Assembly: GCA_902782875.1 (NCBI GenBank)
Contig: CACZPE010000050.1
Span: 1-12,710 of the forward strand
DNA length: 12,710 nt
Direction: 5' to 3'
Origin: an uncultured Ruminococcus sp.
GTDB taxonomy: Bacteria; Bacillota_A; Clostridia; Oscillospirales; Ruminococcaceae
Positions 1 to 7,212 of the stretch are shown in pieces. Made by a program: the position numbers and the translations under genes. Within the stretch, counting starts at the first letter, position 1. Each line of letters starts with the position of its first letter. A model generated the notes under the pieces. It was not told where the DNA came from. It saw nothing but the letters and a program-made list of their open reading frames with translations, and did not search any database.

Positions 1-30
1 ACGATGAAGATGATGAATGACTGCTGATCA

Positions 31-1158
31 TCACAGGCGGTGGTCTGCGACTCCGTAGCGGTATATCAGCAGGAGCGTTACCATGCGGTCATAGCTCTTG
101 TCGCCGTCCTCTATGCCGTTTACCTTAAGGGTGGTGTCCCTTGCGGTCTCGGAAACCTCGCTGACGGTCTCTGTGGGCAGTACGGCAGTTTCCTCGACGA
201 CTTTCTGGAATTCGGGGCTCACGAATACATTGTCCTCTGCGACCTGTGCGGTGAGCATACATCTGAGGGCATATACATCCTCTTCGGGGGCGCTGCGCAC
301 GGCCTCGGCAAAGAGATAATTCATGGCCGTGATATATCCGCTGTACCTTATCTCGGGTATATCCGACTCAAGGCATGCCAGTGTGGAAAGGAACGTTGCC
401 TCGTCCTCGCGGATGAAGCCTTTTACGTGGCACAGCTCATGAATCACGGTATTCGGTACTCTTGCGGGGGAAAGCTCTGCGTTGTAGTTGCCCTCAAGGG
501 AGAAGGGGAAGTATATTCCCTGCAGGTCAAGCTGTGTCATCAGCACGGAAAAGCTTATTTTCTTCGGCTGCGGGGAGTATCCCCTGAGCTCGGGGAAGAG
601 CTCCAGCTTTTCAAAGCTGTCACGGGCAACGGCGCTCATATCATCGGGCAGAAGGACCTTGCCGTCCTCATCGCGCTCCACTGTGAGGGAGAGCTTGTTT
701 GCGCTGTCTATCATCTCTGCACAGAGCAGGACCACCTCATCGGAAGAGAAATCGTCGGGGCTGTGAGAGTATGATACCGCAGCAAGTCTGTCGGTGAGCG
801 GTGTGGTATGATAGAGTATAAAGCAGTTGAGCGTCTCGGTGAAAAGTATGAATATAAGCACCCACGCATACACCGTGCCTGCCGCCCTGAGGGCTTTCTT
901 ATCCTTTCTGACGGCGGATATTATGAACACGAACGGCGCTGCTGTTACAAGCAGTATACCTATGATTATCATGATCTCGCCCACGGAGGCGGGGATATGC
1001 CCTGTGATATGTGACATAAGCTCGGCTGCCGGGTGGAATATATATGAGTGATAGAAGTCCATCAGCGGGGCGGAGAACCACGCTATGGCATTTATTATAA
1101 GCAGCAGCACGGTCGTTACGATCATTGCTGTGACATTTGCGGATAATTTTTTAGACAT
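31..1158 (-). CDS. DUF3810 family membrane protein, putative zinc metallopeptidase
   Basis: About 375 aa from the ATG whose codon ends at 1158. Three hydrophobic helices lie near residues 11-29, 61-83 and 94-118. They are followed by a soluble domain with the HExxH-type motif HELCH at about 240-244, then REDEA about six residues on and a C-terminal segment with ESDIPEIRYSGY. HELxHxxGFxREDEA followed by PExRYSGY is the DUF3810 signature. The HExxH and the downstream Glu suggest zinc binding and peptidase activity, but no substrate is known. An in-frame ATG 22 codons upstream is less likely: that stretch overlaps the divergent PAP2 gene and has no better ribosome site. The chosen start has AAAGGAG about 13 nt upstream, a long spacing. 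The gene runs to within 30 bp of the window edge. Family assignment is from remembered motifs, not a search. Confidence 0.8.
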   Translation of the reverse strand: MSKKLSANVTAMIVTTVLLLIINAIAWFSAPLMDFYHSYIFHPAAELMSHITGHIPASVGEIMIIIGILLVTAAPFVFIISAVRKDKKALRAAGTVYAWVLIFILFTETLNCFILYHTTPLTDRLAAVSYSHSPDDFSSDEVVLLCAEMIDSANKLSLTVERDEDGKVLLPDDMSAVARDSFEKLELFPELRGYSPQPKKISFSVLMTQLDLQGIYFPFSLEGNYNAELSPARVPNTVIHELCHVKGFIREDEATFLSTLACLESDIPEIRYSGYITAMNYLFAEAVRSAPEEDVYALRCMLTAQVAEDNVFVSPEFQKVVEETAVLPTETVSEVSETARDTTLKVNGIEDGDKSYDRMVTLLLIYRYGVADHRL

Positions 1159-1170
1159 TGATAGTATAAA

Positions 1171-1187
1171 TCTCCTTTCATCGGAGG
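1171..1187. promoter_or_regulatory. Facing ribosome binding sites of two divergent genes
   Basis: Between the start codons at 1158 (minus) and 1192 (plus) there are only 33 bp. They hold the minus-strand AAAGGAG and the plus-strand GGAGG, which face each other; CTCC 1172-1175 and GGAG 1183-1186 form a small dyad. I see no convincing sigma-A promoter within the gap, so each promoter should lie inside the start of the other gene, giving transcripts that overlap at their 5' ends. Confidence 0.55.
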
Positions 1188-1191
1188 AAAA

Positions 1192-1797
1192 ATGAACGGT
1201 ATCAGAAAACTCTATCTCGCTCAATGCGGGAAATTTTATAAAAGCTATCCCAGGATAAGGGAGTTGTTTTCAAAACAAGGAGCGCTGACGGCTCTGAAGA
1301 TAGTATCAAAGCTGTCCACGGGCTTTTTGTATGCGGCATACAGCATAGCTGCGGTATTTCTGCTGATGTCCTGTGTATTTCATTTTACGCAGACAGAAGA
1401 GCCTTTAAGAGCGCTTATCTTCTTCTTTGCCGCACCCTTTCTGACCTTTGCTGTGACTACGGCGGTGCGCTCGGGGATAAACGCAAAGAGACCCTATGAA
1501 CGCTATGATCTTATACCGCTGATACCGAAAAACACACGGGGAAAGTCCTGCCCGTCAAGGCACACTGCCTGTGCATTTGCGGTGGCGTTTGCGTTTATTA
1601 TTGCATTTCGCTCAGGGCTATCTGCTGCCCTGATCATCAAAGATGCTGTTTTTATGCTGATCGCTGTCACGGTTGCAGTCAGCCGCCCGCTGGCGGGGGT
1701 GCATTTCCCGCTGGATGTGGTGTTCGGTGTGGTGATCGCGGTGATATGCTTCGGCGTCGGGGCTGTGATATATGCGGTATGTGCGCCTATTCTCTGA
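1192..1797 (+). CDS. PAP2 superfamily membrane phosphatase
   Basis: A 201-aa multi-helix protein with the three PAP2 phosphatase motifs. Motif 1 is an R-x6-RP version at 93-101 (usually K-x6-RP). Motif 2 is CPSRHT at 120-125, where Arg replaces the usual Gly of PSGH. Motif 3 is SR-x4-GxHxPxD at 164-175. His124 and His171 are the expected catalytic histidines. The family removes phosphate from lipids such as phosphatidate, phosphatidylglycerophosphate or undecaprenyl pyrophosphate at the membrane; which of these applies here cannot be read from the sequence. Roughly five to six membrane helices are visible (about 43-62, 72-92, 125-140, 142-162, 175-198). The start is well supported by GGAGGAAAA directly before the ATG. 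The gene ends by overlapping the convergent mnmM gene by 11 bp. Confidence 0.88.
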   Translation: MNGIRKLYLAQCGKFYKSYPRIRELFSKQGALTALKIVSKLSTGFLYAAYSIAAVFLLMSCVFHFTQTEEPLRALIFFFAAPFLTFAVTTAVRSGINAKRPYERYDLIPLIPKNTRGKSCPSRHTACAFAVAFAFIIAFRSGLSAALIIKDAVFMLIAVTVAVSRPLAGVHFPLDVVFGVVIAVICFGVGAVIYAVCAPIL

Positions 1798-2347
1798 AAA
1801 TAAAGCAGGGTATAGGAGGATCGTTGGGGCGGTTGGCAAACTCGGCTATGATGACTGAGTATTCATCGCTGTCGATATTCTTCAGGAATTCGAGGACACG
1901 TTCCTTTTCCTCATAGCCTGTATCCCTGCCGTAATAGATTATGACGCTTATCACGCCGCCCTGCTTTATCAGGCGCATGGCTTTCTCTATCGCTTCTATA
2001 CTGGTATCTGCATTTGTATGTATACTGTGGTCGCCCTTCGGCAGCCAGCCTAAGTTGAAGGTTACACAGGAAACCGTGCCTTCATCCGCATATTTATCCA
2101 TCTCGGTATGGCTCAGCTGATGAAGGTCGGCGTTATAACCCTTGCTGTCGAGCAGCTCTTTTGTGCTTTCAAGCGCGTCGGGCTGTATGTCAAAGGCGGT
2201 GACTCTGCCGGAAGGCCCCGCAAGTGAACAAAGATACGCGGTGTCATTGCCTCTGCCCATGGTGGCATCTATACAGATATCGCCCTCATGCACACGTTCG
2301 GCGATGACTTTTTTCGATATTTCAAGTGCACTGAATCTTTTTCTCAT
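1787..2347 (-). CDS. mnmM: MnmM (YtqB family) tRNA wobble-uridine methyltransferase
   Basis: A 186-aa Rossmann-type SAM methyltransferase. Motif I is DATMGRGNDTAYL at about 27-39, followed by an acidic motif II (VTAFDIQPDAL). NLGWLPKGDH at about 98-107 and the Thr/Ser-rich segment after it are typical of the rRNA_methylase/YtqB family (PF06962). In Gram-positive bacteria this family (renamed MnmM) makes the final methyl transfer to 5-methylaminomethyl-2-thiouridine at tRNA position 34. The start is fixed by GGAG five nt before the ATG and by a consensus promoter further upstream. The longer open frame to 2410 would begin inside the -35 box and is rejected. The 3' end overlaps the convergent PAP2 gene by 11 bp. 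The exact substrate is inferred from the family. Confidence 0.8.
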   Translation of the reverse strand: MRKRFSALEISKKVIAERVHEGDICIDATMGRGNDTAYLCSLAGPSGRVTAFDIQPDALESTKELLDSKGYNADLHQLSHTEMDKYADEGTVSCVTFNLGWLPKGDHSIHTNADTSIEAIEKAMRLIKQGGVISVIIYYGRDTGYEEKERVLEFLKNIDSDEYSVIIAEFANRPNDPPIPCFIFRE

Positions 2348-2381
2348 ACTATTCTCCATATCTTTTTTAGGGTATAAAGAT

Positions 2382-2410
2382 ATTATAACCGCGTTCAGCT
2401 TTCTTGTCAA
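2382..2410 (-). promoter_or_regulatory. Consensus sigma-A promoter of mnmM
   Basis: Read on the minus strand: TTGACA (2410-2405), a 17-bp spacer, then TATAAT (2387-2382), a perfect match to the vegetative consensus. Transcription should start near 2375, giving a leader of about 28 nt with GGAG before the ATG at 2347. Confidence 0.88.
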
Positions 2411-2411
2411 G

Positions 2412-2448
2412 CGCGGGCGCGGCCCGCGGCGAGGCAGGCTGAGCCTGC
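2412..2448. repeat. Pair of GC-rich hairpins (REP-like candidate)
   Basis: Two perfect inverted repeats lie side by side: CGCGGGC (2412-2418) with GCCCGCG (2422-2428) around a GCG loop, and GCAGGCT (2434-2440) with AGCCTGC (2442-2448) around one base. The block is far more GC-rich than its flanks and begins directly beside the mnmM -35 box. No T-run follows on either strand, so it is not a standard terminator. Its function is unknown. Confidence 0.6.
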
Positions 2449-2473
2449 ACCCGTTTCGCTGATGTTTTTATGG

Positions 2474-2504
2474 GAAAGGTGTATTTTGCAGCTCGGTACC
2501 TTTC
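2474..2504. promoter_or_regulatory. Inverted repeat in the hydrolase leader
   Basis: GAAAGGT (2474-2480) and ACCTTTC (2498-2504) form a perfect 7-bp inverted repeat with a 17-bp spacer, just upstream of the hydrolase ribosome site. It could be an operator or an mRNA hairpin. I found no convincing promoter for the hydrolase here: a TATTAT at 2508-2513 would leave almost no leader. Confidence 0.3.
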
Positions 2505-2527
2505 GTATATTATCCGGGGGTGATCAT

Positions 2528-3568
2528 ATGAAAAAATCGGAGATATGTATCCTGGCGGGCATGACCTTCACGGCGGGTATGCTTATCATGACAGACAGGA
2601 TCATGGACAGACAGCTCTGCAGGGGAGAGTATCCCGACAGGCGCTTTTCGCTGAACAAGCGGTTTGAGGACTACGGTACAGAACGGCAGACGGTCCGTTT
2701 TTCATCGGGTGACAATGTACTGAAGGGATATATCTACGGGGCGGATATACCGTCTCCGAAGGGGCTTGTGGTATTTGCTCACGGGATATATGCGGCACAT
2801 GAGTCGTATATAGGCATAATAATGTGGCTTGTTGACCACGGATGGAGAGTATTTGCCCATGATGCCACCGGATGCGGCAGCAGCGGCGGCAGGAATGCTG
2901 TGGGACTGGTCCAGTCCGCAGTGGATCTTGATAATGCACTGTCATATATATCAGGGCAGAAGGAGCTGGCCGCACTGCCCCTGTACATCATGGGGCACAG
3001 CTGGGGCGGCTATGCGGCAGCGTCCGTAGCAGGCATAAGGCGCAGAAATATAAGGGGTATAGTATCCGTATCGGGCTATGCATACCCCGGTGAGATGGTT
3101 ACGCTCGGCGCGGAACATGTGCTGGGCAAGCCTCTTGCGGCGCTTTTTGCGCCCTTTGCGAAGATAGTGCATATGGCAAGGTCGGGCAGATATGCCCTGC
3201 TCAATGCTGTGGATGCAATAAACGGTTCTGATGTGCCGATACTCGTGATACACGGCGAAAACGATGATTATGTGGACTACCGCAGAGTGAGCATACTGTC
3301 AAAGCAGGATATGATAACGAACCCCGGGGCGGAGTTTGTGACGCTCAGGGGGAAATATGCCGACCACACGAGGCTTCTTTTCAGCAACAGTGCGAACAGG
3401 TACAGGGAGCGGATCAGGGAGGAGCTTGAACGGCTCAGGGAAGAACACGGCGGGGCTTTGCCCGACAGTATGCATGAGAAATTCATACAGTGTGCTGACC
3501 GTGAGCTGGCAAATGAAGTGAATCCGGAGCTTATGGAAATGACAGAGAAATTCTTTATGAACTGCTGA
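2528..3568 (+). CDS. Alpha/beta hydrolase with N-terminal membrane anchor
   Basis: 346 aa from the ATG preceded by GGGGGTGAT. Residues 5-22 are hydrophobic behind two lysines, with no lipobox, suggesting a membrane anchor or signal peptide, so the enzyme would face outward. The fold is the serine aminopeptidase/monoglyceride-lipase type of alpha/beta hydrolase (Hydrolase_4). An oxyanion-type HG is at 85-86, DATGCGSSGG at 112-121, the nucleophile motif GHSWGG puts Ser at 158, the likely acid is Asp246 in HGENDDYV, and His280 is in ADHTRLL. The C-terminal 70 residues are charged and helical. Family members cleave esters or small acyl groups; the substrate here is unknown. It diverges from mnmM and is followed by a weak terminator. 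An upstream ATG at 2462 is disfavoured because it has no ribosome site. Confidence 0.82.
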   Translation: MKKSEICILAGMTFTAGMLIMTDRIMDRQLCRGEYPDRRFSLNKRFEDYGTERQTVRFSSGDNVLKGYIYGADIPSPKGLVVFAHGIYAAHESYIGIIMWLVDHGWRVFAHDATGCGSSGGRNAVGLVQSAVDLDNALSYISGQKELAALPLYIMGHSWGGYAAASVAGIRRRNIRGIVSVSGYAYPGEMVTLGAEHVLGKPLAALFAPFAKIVHMARSGRYALLNAVDAINGSDVPILVIHGENDDYVDYRRVSILSKQDMITNPGAEFVTLRGKYADHTRLLFSNSANRYRERIREELERLREEHGGALPDSMHEKFIQCADRELANEVNPELMEMTEKFFMNC

Positions 3569-3639
3569 CGAAATGCGTATATGTAATCTACAAACTTTTA
3601 AATGCTTGTTTGTTAATATTGTACATCGGCTGTAAACTG

Positions 3640-3661
3640 ACCGCAGTAACAGTGGTTTTTT
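3640..3661 (+). terminator. Possible weak terminator after the hydrolase
   Basis: ACCGC (3640-3644) pairs with GTGGT (3652-3656) across a 7-nt loop and is followed by a run of T to 3661. The stem is short and contains a G-U pair, so efficiency is uncertain, but the position 70 nt after the hydrolase stop and just before the next promoter fits. Confidence 0.4.
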
Positions 3662-3696
3662 CTCTTATTATTTTGCATTATGACATGAAAAAAGGC

Positions 3697-3725
3697 TTGA
3701 CAACTTCTTCATAATGTAGTAAAAT
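3697..3725 (+). promoter_or_regulatory. Sigma-A promoter of the membrane protein/lipoprotein/prmC unit
   Basis: TTGACA (3697-3702), a 17-bp spacer and TAAAAT (3720-3725) match the consensus at 11 of 12 positions. The predicted start near 3732 leaves a leader of about 70 nt. The remaining 3569-3800 sequence is AT-rich with no ORF and no riboswitch that I recognise. Confidence 0.85.
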
Positions 3726-3800
3726 ATATAAGGATTTTTTTGTTTTACCTATGGATCAAGTTTTGATAATCTCGGCTTTAGGCTGAAAGGATCTGAAATA

Positions 3801-4937
3801 ATGGCGAGAAGCAGATTTATTGACGAAGATGCTATAAGAGAGAAAAACAATGCGAGAGCCAACTGGCAGGGGCCTCTGAAAAAGAGCGCATCCATGTTCG
3901 TATACGTAATAGTTATACTTCTGGCAGTTGCCGCAAGAATATATCAGCTGATAACGAACTGGGACTTTGAAAGGGCACGGTATATAAATAATAACCCGCT
4001 GCTGAATTTCCCTGTTATGATCATAGTAGTCGGATGTGCGGCCATTGCGTTCGTACTTGTGACGGGCGGCGCCAGGGATAAGGTCATAAAGTCATGCGTA
4101 CTCATAAACCCCTGGAGACTTCGTTATGACAGGCTCAGCAAGAAGATACCGATGTCTGCGGGATATGCGGCTCTTGCAATGGCTATGCTCTATGTAGTGG
4201 ATATCGTTACATACTTCATATCGCTCTGGCATAAGAACGAGAAGTATGCACAGGATAATTTCAATACTGACGCATATCTGAACAGCCCCGATTATAACAA
4301 GTACGCGTACAAAGAGTGGAACAGACTCACAGGCTACACCTTCGGCGAGTTTCTTTATCAGGTACTGATGATACTCGTTATGCTGGTGTTCATATCACTT
4401 GCAGTTAATATCTTCAAGGGAGAGGGCCTCACCCACGCAAACTGCGCATCCCTTACCGTATACGTTATATGGCAGATAGTAAATATCCTCCGCATGATCG
4501 CCAATAACGATGCTATTGCACTTTCTTCCGACAGGCTCTATGAGCTGGCTTCAAGAATGACATCAGTGCTGTTCTTCCTGACGATGGCAAAGCTGTTCAA
4601 CGGCATTGAGAAAAAGAATACGCGATTCTGGCTCTGCTTCTGGGGCTATACAGCTTCCGTGATCTCGGCTGTAAGCGTTCTTCCGAGATACTTCTGGCTG
4701 GTATTCCCCGACGGCAAATTTGAGCTCAGAGCCGGTCTTGATCTTCCCGATATATGCGATATAGGCATTGTATTCATGCCGATATGCATAATCGCAGCGT
4801 TCTGGACAACATATGTATACAGGGCAATGCCTAAGCTCAGCACAGGTAAGCGCCGCTGGTCAAGAGCACCTATCACAAGGGACTATGAGGAAATGGGTGC
4901 TATCGAGGACGAAAACGTCGAGAGACATGAGATATGA
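3801..4937 (+). CDS. Multi-spanning membrane protein of unknown function
   Basis: A 378-aa protein with AAAGGAT eight nt before the ATG. About eight hydrophobic helices can be placed: near 31-50, 70-89, 119-141, 183-204, 214-233, 252-268, 277-297 and 320-340. The N-terminus (30 residues, charged) and the C-terminus (about 340-378, with KRRW then an acidic tail) are hydrophilic. A long Asn/Tyr/Asp-rich loop at about 144-180 separates helices 3 and 4. I recognise no transporter, enzyme or sensor motif and do not assign a family. It is the first gene after a strong promoter and is followed by a lipoprotein gene, so it may be part of a surface or envelope function. A hairpin after its stop probably lowers expression of the genes downstream. 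Confidence 0.75.
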   Translation: MARSRFIDEDAIREKNNARANWQGPLKKSASMFVYVIVILLAVAARIYQLITNWDFERARYINNNPLLNFPVMIIVVGCAAIAFVLVTGGARDKVIKSCVLINPWRLRYDRLSKKIPMSAGYAALAMAMLYVVDIVTYFISLWHKNEKYAQDNFNTDAYLNSPDYNKYAYKEWNRLTGYTFGEFLYQVLMILVMLVFISLAVNIFKGEGLTHANCASLTVYVIWQIVNILRMIANNDAIALSSDRLYELASRMTSVLFFLTMAKLFNGIEKKNTRFWLCFWGYTASVISAVSVLPRYFWLVFPDGKFELRAGLDLPDICDIGIVFMPICIIAAFWTTYVYRAMPKLSTGKRRWSRAPITRDYEEMGAIEDENVERHEI

Positions 4938-4964
4938 TCTGAGCAGGATCATACAGAAGATATA

Positions 4965-4997
4965 CGCCGCCGGTGCTGCAGCACGGGCGGCGGTTTT
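4965..4997 (+). terminator. Strong intercistronic hairpin, likely partial terminator
   Basis: CGCCGCC (4965-4971) pairs with GGCGGCG (4986-4992). After a G/G mismatch, the inner GTGC (4973-4976) and GCAC (4981-4984) continue the stem; the inner 12 bases are a perfect palindrome. GTTTTGTC follows, a short T-run. It lies 27 bp after the membrane protein stop and 20 bp before the lipoprotein start, so it could attenuate transcription into the lipoprotein and prmC. Confidence 0.65.
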
Positions 4998-5016
4998 GTC
5001 AAAAAGGAATGATAGA

Positions 5017-6306
5017 GTGATCCGTAAGCAGTACATCAACAGAATAGTGGTATCATGCGCTGCGGTGCTGCTGACGGGATGCTCGTTCGGTACGCCTGTG
5101 GAAAACCTGCTGTCACCGCCTGTCATGTCGCAGATACAGGATGACATCAGCAGTGCTCTTATAAGCGCGGTTGGTCCGGATATATCCCCCGTGTATCCCA
5201 AGTCGGGAGAATACAGGAGCGCATATGTGATATGCGATCTTGACGGGGACGGCGGCGATGAAGCAGTCGCGTTCTACAGAAGTGAAGCCGATCCCTCACG
5301 GGTAAGGGTAAATGTGCTCGATGATGATGACGGCTGGCATTCGGTCTATGATCACGCGGCACCCGGGTCAACAGTCGAGAGCGTATACATAACGGATTTT
5401 GCATCGGATCAGACCTATCTTGCGGTAGGCTACGGATATGCGGCAAGAGCGGACAAGACACTGTGTGTATACGACTATACCGGCAAAAAACTGGAGAACA
5501 GATACAGCGAGGTATACTCGCGCCTGGAGTTTGTGGATATAAACCTTGACGGCGGCGATGATATCGTGCTGCTAAACAGCAACACCGACGAACACCCTGC
5601 GTATGCTTCGCTTGTTACCGATACGGGCGAAGGCGTGGAATGTGTATCGGCGGTGAGAATGAGGTCAACTACAGCAGAGCTTGTAAACTCAGTAAGCGGC
5701 GGCCTTGGCGGCGGAGCGGCAGCAGTATTTGCCGACAGTGCTTCCGCCAGCGGCAATATCTCCACCGAGATAATATACTGCGTTGAGGGAGAACTGCGTG
5801 ATCCTGCGGCTATGGAGGATTCCGAGATACCCATGCTCACATCGAGAAGAGGATTGTTTTCGACCGATATAGACGGCGACGGGATCGTGGAGATACCCAC
5901 AGTCGCACCCTTCCCGGGATACCGTGATATTGAATCTCAGTATCTTACAAAGTGGAATGTGTACGAAAACTATACTTTGGTGAACAAATATTCATCGCTC
6001 TATGAGCCGAGAAGCGGGTACTGCTTTATGCTCCCTGTGCGCTGGGACGGAGTTGTTACCGTCAGGACGGATTCATCAAGCGGTGAAAAGGTGTTCTATA
6101 AATTCAATACCACTCTTGCGCAGAGCAGACTGGAGCTTATGAGGATAGCGGTATGTGCCCCGTCTCAGAAGGATGATCTTGAGATGAAGGGATATTACGA
6201 GGTGATATCAGGCGCAGAGACTATCATGGTGCAGCCCGGAGATACGGACGACAACCTTGTGCTCACGCCTGCCGAGGTCGAGAATGGTATGTATTCGGTA
6301 AAGTAA
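5017..6306 (+). CDS. Lipoprotein with DxDGDG (FG-GAP/VCBS-like) repeats
   Basis: 429 aa from a GTG start with AAAAAGGA about 8 nt upstream. The N-terminus is a lipoprotein signal: Arg/Lys, a hydrophobic stretch, then LLTGC with Cys at 22, so the mature protein should be anchored outside the membrane. Three acidic calcium-type loops are visible: DLDGDGGDE at about 74-82, DINLDGGDD at 174-182 and DIDGDGIVE at 284-292. Each sits after a beta strand as in FG-GAP/VCBS beta-propeller proteins, though at about 100-residue spacing. The C-terminal part (about 300-429) is of unknown type. The open frame extends upstream to 4813, but that would place the lipobox more than 50 residues in and run through the terminator hairpin, so GTG is preferred. 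prmC starts 8 bp after the stop, suggesting co-transcription. Function beyond surface location is unknown. Confidence 0.78.
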   Translation: MIRKQYINRIVVSCAAVLLTGCSFGTPVENLLSPPVMSQIQDDISSALISAVGPDISPVYPKSGEYRSAYVICDLDGDGGDEAVAFYRSEADPSRVRVNVLDDDDGWHSVYDHAAPGSTVESVYITDFASDQTYLAVGYGYAARADKTLCVYDYTGKKLENRYSEVYSRLEFVDINLDGGDDIVLLNSNTDEHPAYASLVTDTGEGVECVSAVRMRSTTAELVNSVSGGLGGGAAAVFADSASASGNISTEIIYCVEGELRDPAAMEDSEIPMLTSRRGLFSTDIDGDGIVEIPTVAPFPGYRDIESQYLTKWNVYENYTLVNKYSSLYEPRSGYCFMLPVRWDGVVTVRTDSSSGEKVFYKFNTTLAQSRLELMRIAVCAPSQKDDLEMKGYYEVISGAETIMVQPGDTDDNLVLTPAEVENGMYSVK

Positions 6307-6314
6307 GGGATAAT

Positions 6315-7178
6315 ATGAAGCTAAAAGAGATAAACAGCAGGATACATTCGCTGCTTGACGGCATCCCCGACGGCAGCTTTGATGCGATGTGCATATTTGA
6401 GGATATGATAGCGTCAAGAGAACGTCTGGCGGCATATCCCGATGAGGATATCCCGGAGGACAAGTGTGCCCTTGCACTCGGTGCTGCGCATAAACGCCTT
6501 GAGGGCTATCCGCTGCAGTATATACTCGGTGAATGGGAGTTTTACGGAATGCCTTTTTCGGTGGGCGAGGGGGTACTGATACCCCGTCCTGACACCGAGC
6601 TGCTGGTTGATGAGACTCTTGCCGCAATAGACAGGCTCTTTGACGGCAGAAAGCTTATCACGGCAGATCTGTGCACGGGCAGCGGCTGTATAGCGGCCGC
6701 AGTTGCGGCTCATGCAGGGGATAAGGTGGATATGTACGCTGTGGAGTATTCAGGCGATGCGATACCCTATTTCATGGAGAATATAAAACGTAACAATACG
6801 GATATCAGACTGATAAGAGGCGATGTCCGTGACGGACGGCTTCTTGATAATTTTGTGGATGCCGACGGTGAGATACCTCTGGATATCGTGGTTTCAAATC
6901 CGCCGTACCTTACCGATGATGAGATGAATTCCCTGCAGAGAGAAGTGACATATGAACCGCAGAAGGCTCTCTACGGCGGCAGAGACGGTCTTGATTTCTA
7001 TCGCGCGATAGCATGTCTGTGGGGACAGCGTGTAAGAAGCGGAGGATACATGCTTTTCGAGATAGGTGACAAACAGGCAAAGGCGGTAAGCGACATACTG
7101 ACCGAATGCGGCTTTGAGGATATAAAAACACTGCAGTATGCAGGACTTGACAGAGTTGTCACTGGGATAAAAAAATAA
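6315..7178 (+). CDS. prmC: PrmC, release-factor glutamine methyltransferase
   Basis: A 287-aa protein of the usual PrmC length. It has the N-terminal helical domain, then PLQYILGEWEFYG (66-78), LIPRPDTE (88-95), the SAM motif DLCTGSGCIA (118-127), the acidic VEYS motif II, and the catalytic NPPY (195-198) followed by EPQKALYGGRDGLDFYR. It methylates the Gln of the GGQ motif in peptide-chain release factors RF1 and RF2, using S-adenosylmethionine. The start has AAGGGAT seven nt upstream. It is the last gene of its unit and ends directly in a strong terminator. Its usual partner prfA is not adjacent; here it follows a lipoprotein gene instead. Confidence 0.95.
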   Translation: MKLKEINSRIHSLLDGIPDGSFDAMCIFEDMIASRERLAAYPDEDIPEDKCALALGAAHKRLEGYPLQYILGEWEFYGMPFSVGEGVLIPRPDTELLVDETLAAIDRLFDGRKLITADLCTGSGCIAAAVAAHAGDKVDMYAVEYSGDAIPYFMENIKRNNTDIRLIRGDVRDGRLLDNFVDADGEIPLDIVVSNPPYLTDDEMNSLQREVTYEPQKALYGGRDGLDFYRAIACLWGQRVRSGGYMLFEIGDKQAKAVSDILTECGFEDIKTLQYAGLDRVVTGIKK

Positions 7179-7205
7179 AGGGGATCATCCCCTTTATTTT
7201 TTATC
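7166..7205. terminator. Bidirectional terminator between prmC and the metal-uptake operon
   Basis: The core stem AAATAAAGGGGA (7173-7184) and TCCCCTTTATTT (7188-7199) is a perfect 12-bp inverted repeat with loop TCA, extending with one bulged A to GATAA/TTATC. A-runs on the left and T-runs on the right give a U-tract on both strands. The prmC stop codon lies within the left arm, and the minus-strand lipoprotein ends 8 bp beyond. Confidence 0.93.
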
Positions 7206-7212
7206 TTAAGGA

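Noticed and set aside
1..30. Possible C-terminal tail of a plus-strand gene ending before the DUF3810-type gene
   Set aside because: All three plus frames stop within this stretch (5-7, 18-20, 25-27), so nothing distinguishes a real gene end from chance.
40..774. Long plus-strand open frame of 244 codons
   Set aside because: It is antisense to the DUF3810-type gene, whose motifs and helices are clear. Its product lacks recognisable features, and there is no ribosome site.
3726..3800. Possible riboswitch in the leader of the membrane protein gene
   Set aside because: Only about 70 nt, with weak short hairpins and no conserved motif that I recognise.
4813..5016. N-terminal extension of the lipoprotein, including an ATG at 4927 overlapping the upstream stop
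   Set aside because: It would bury the lipobox more than 50 residues in and translate through the terminator-like hairpin. The GTG at 5017 has a good ribosome site and a normal signal peptide.
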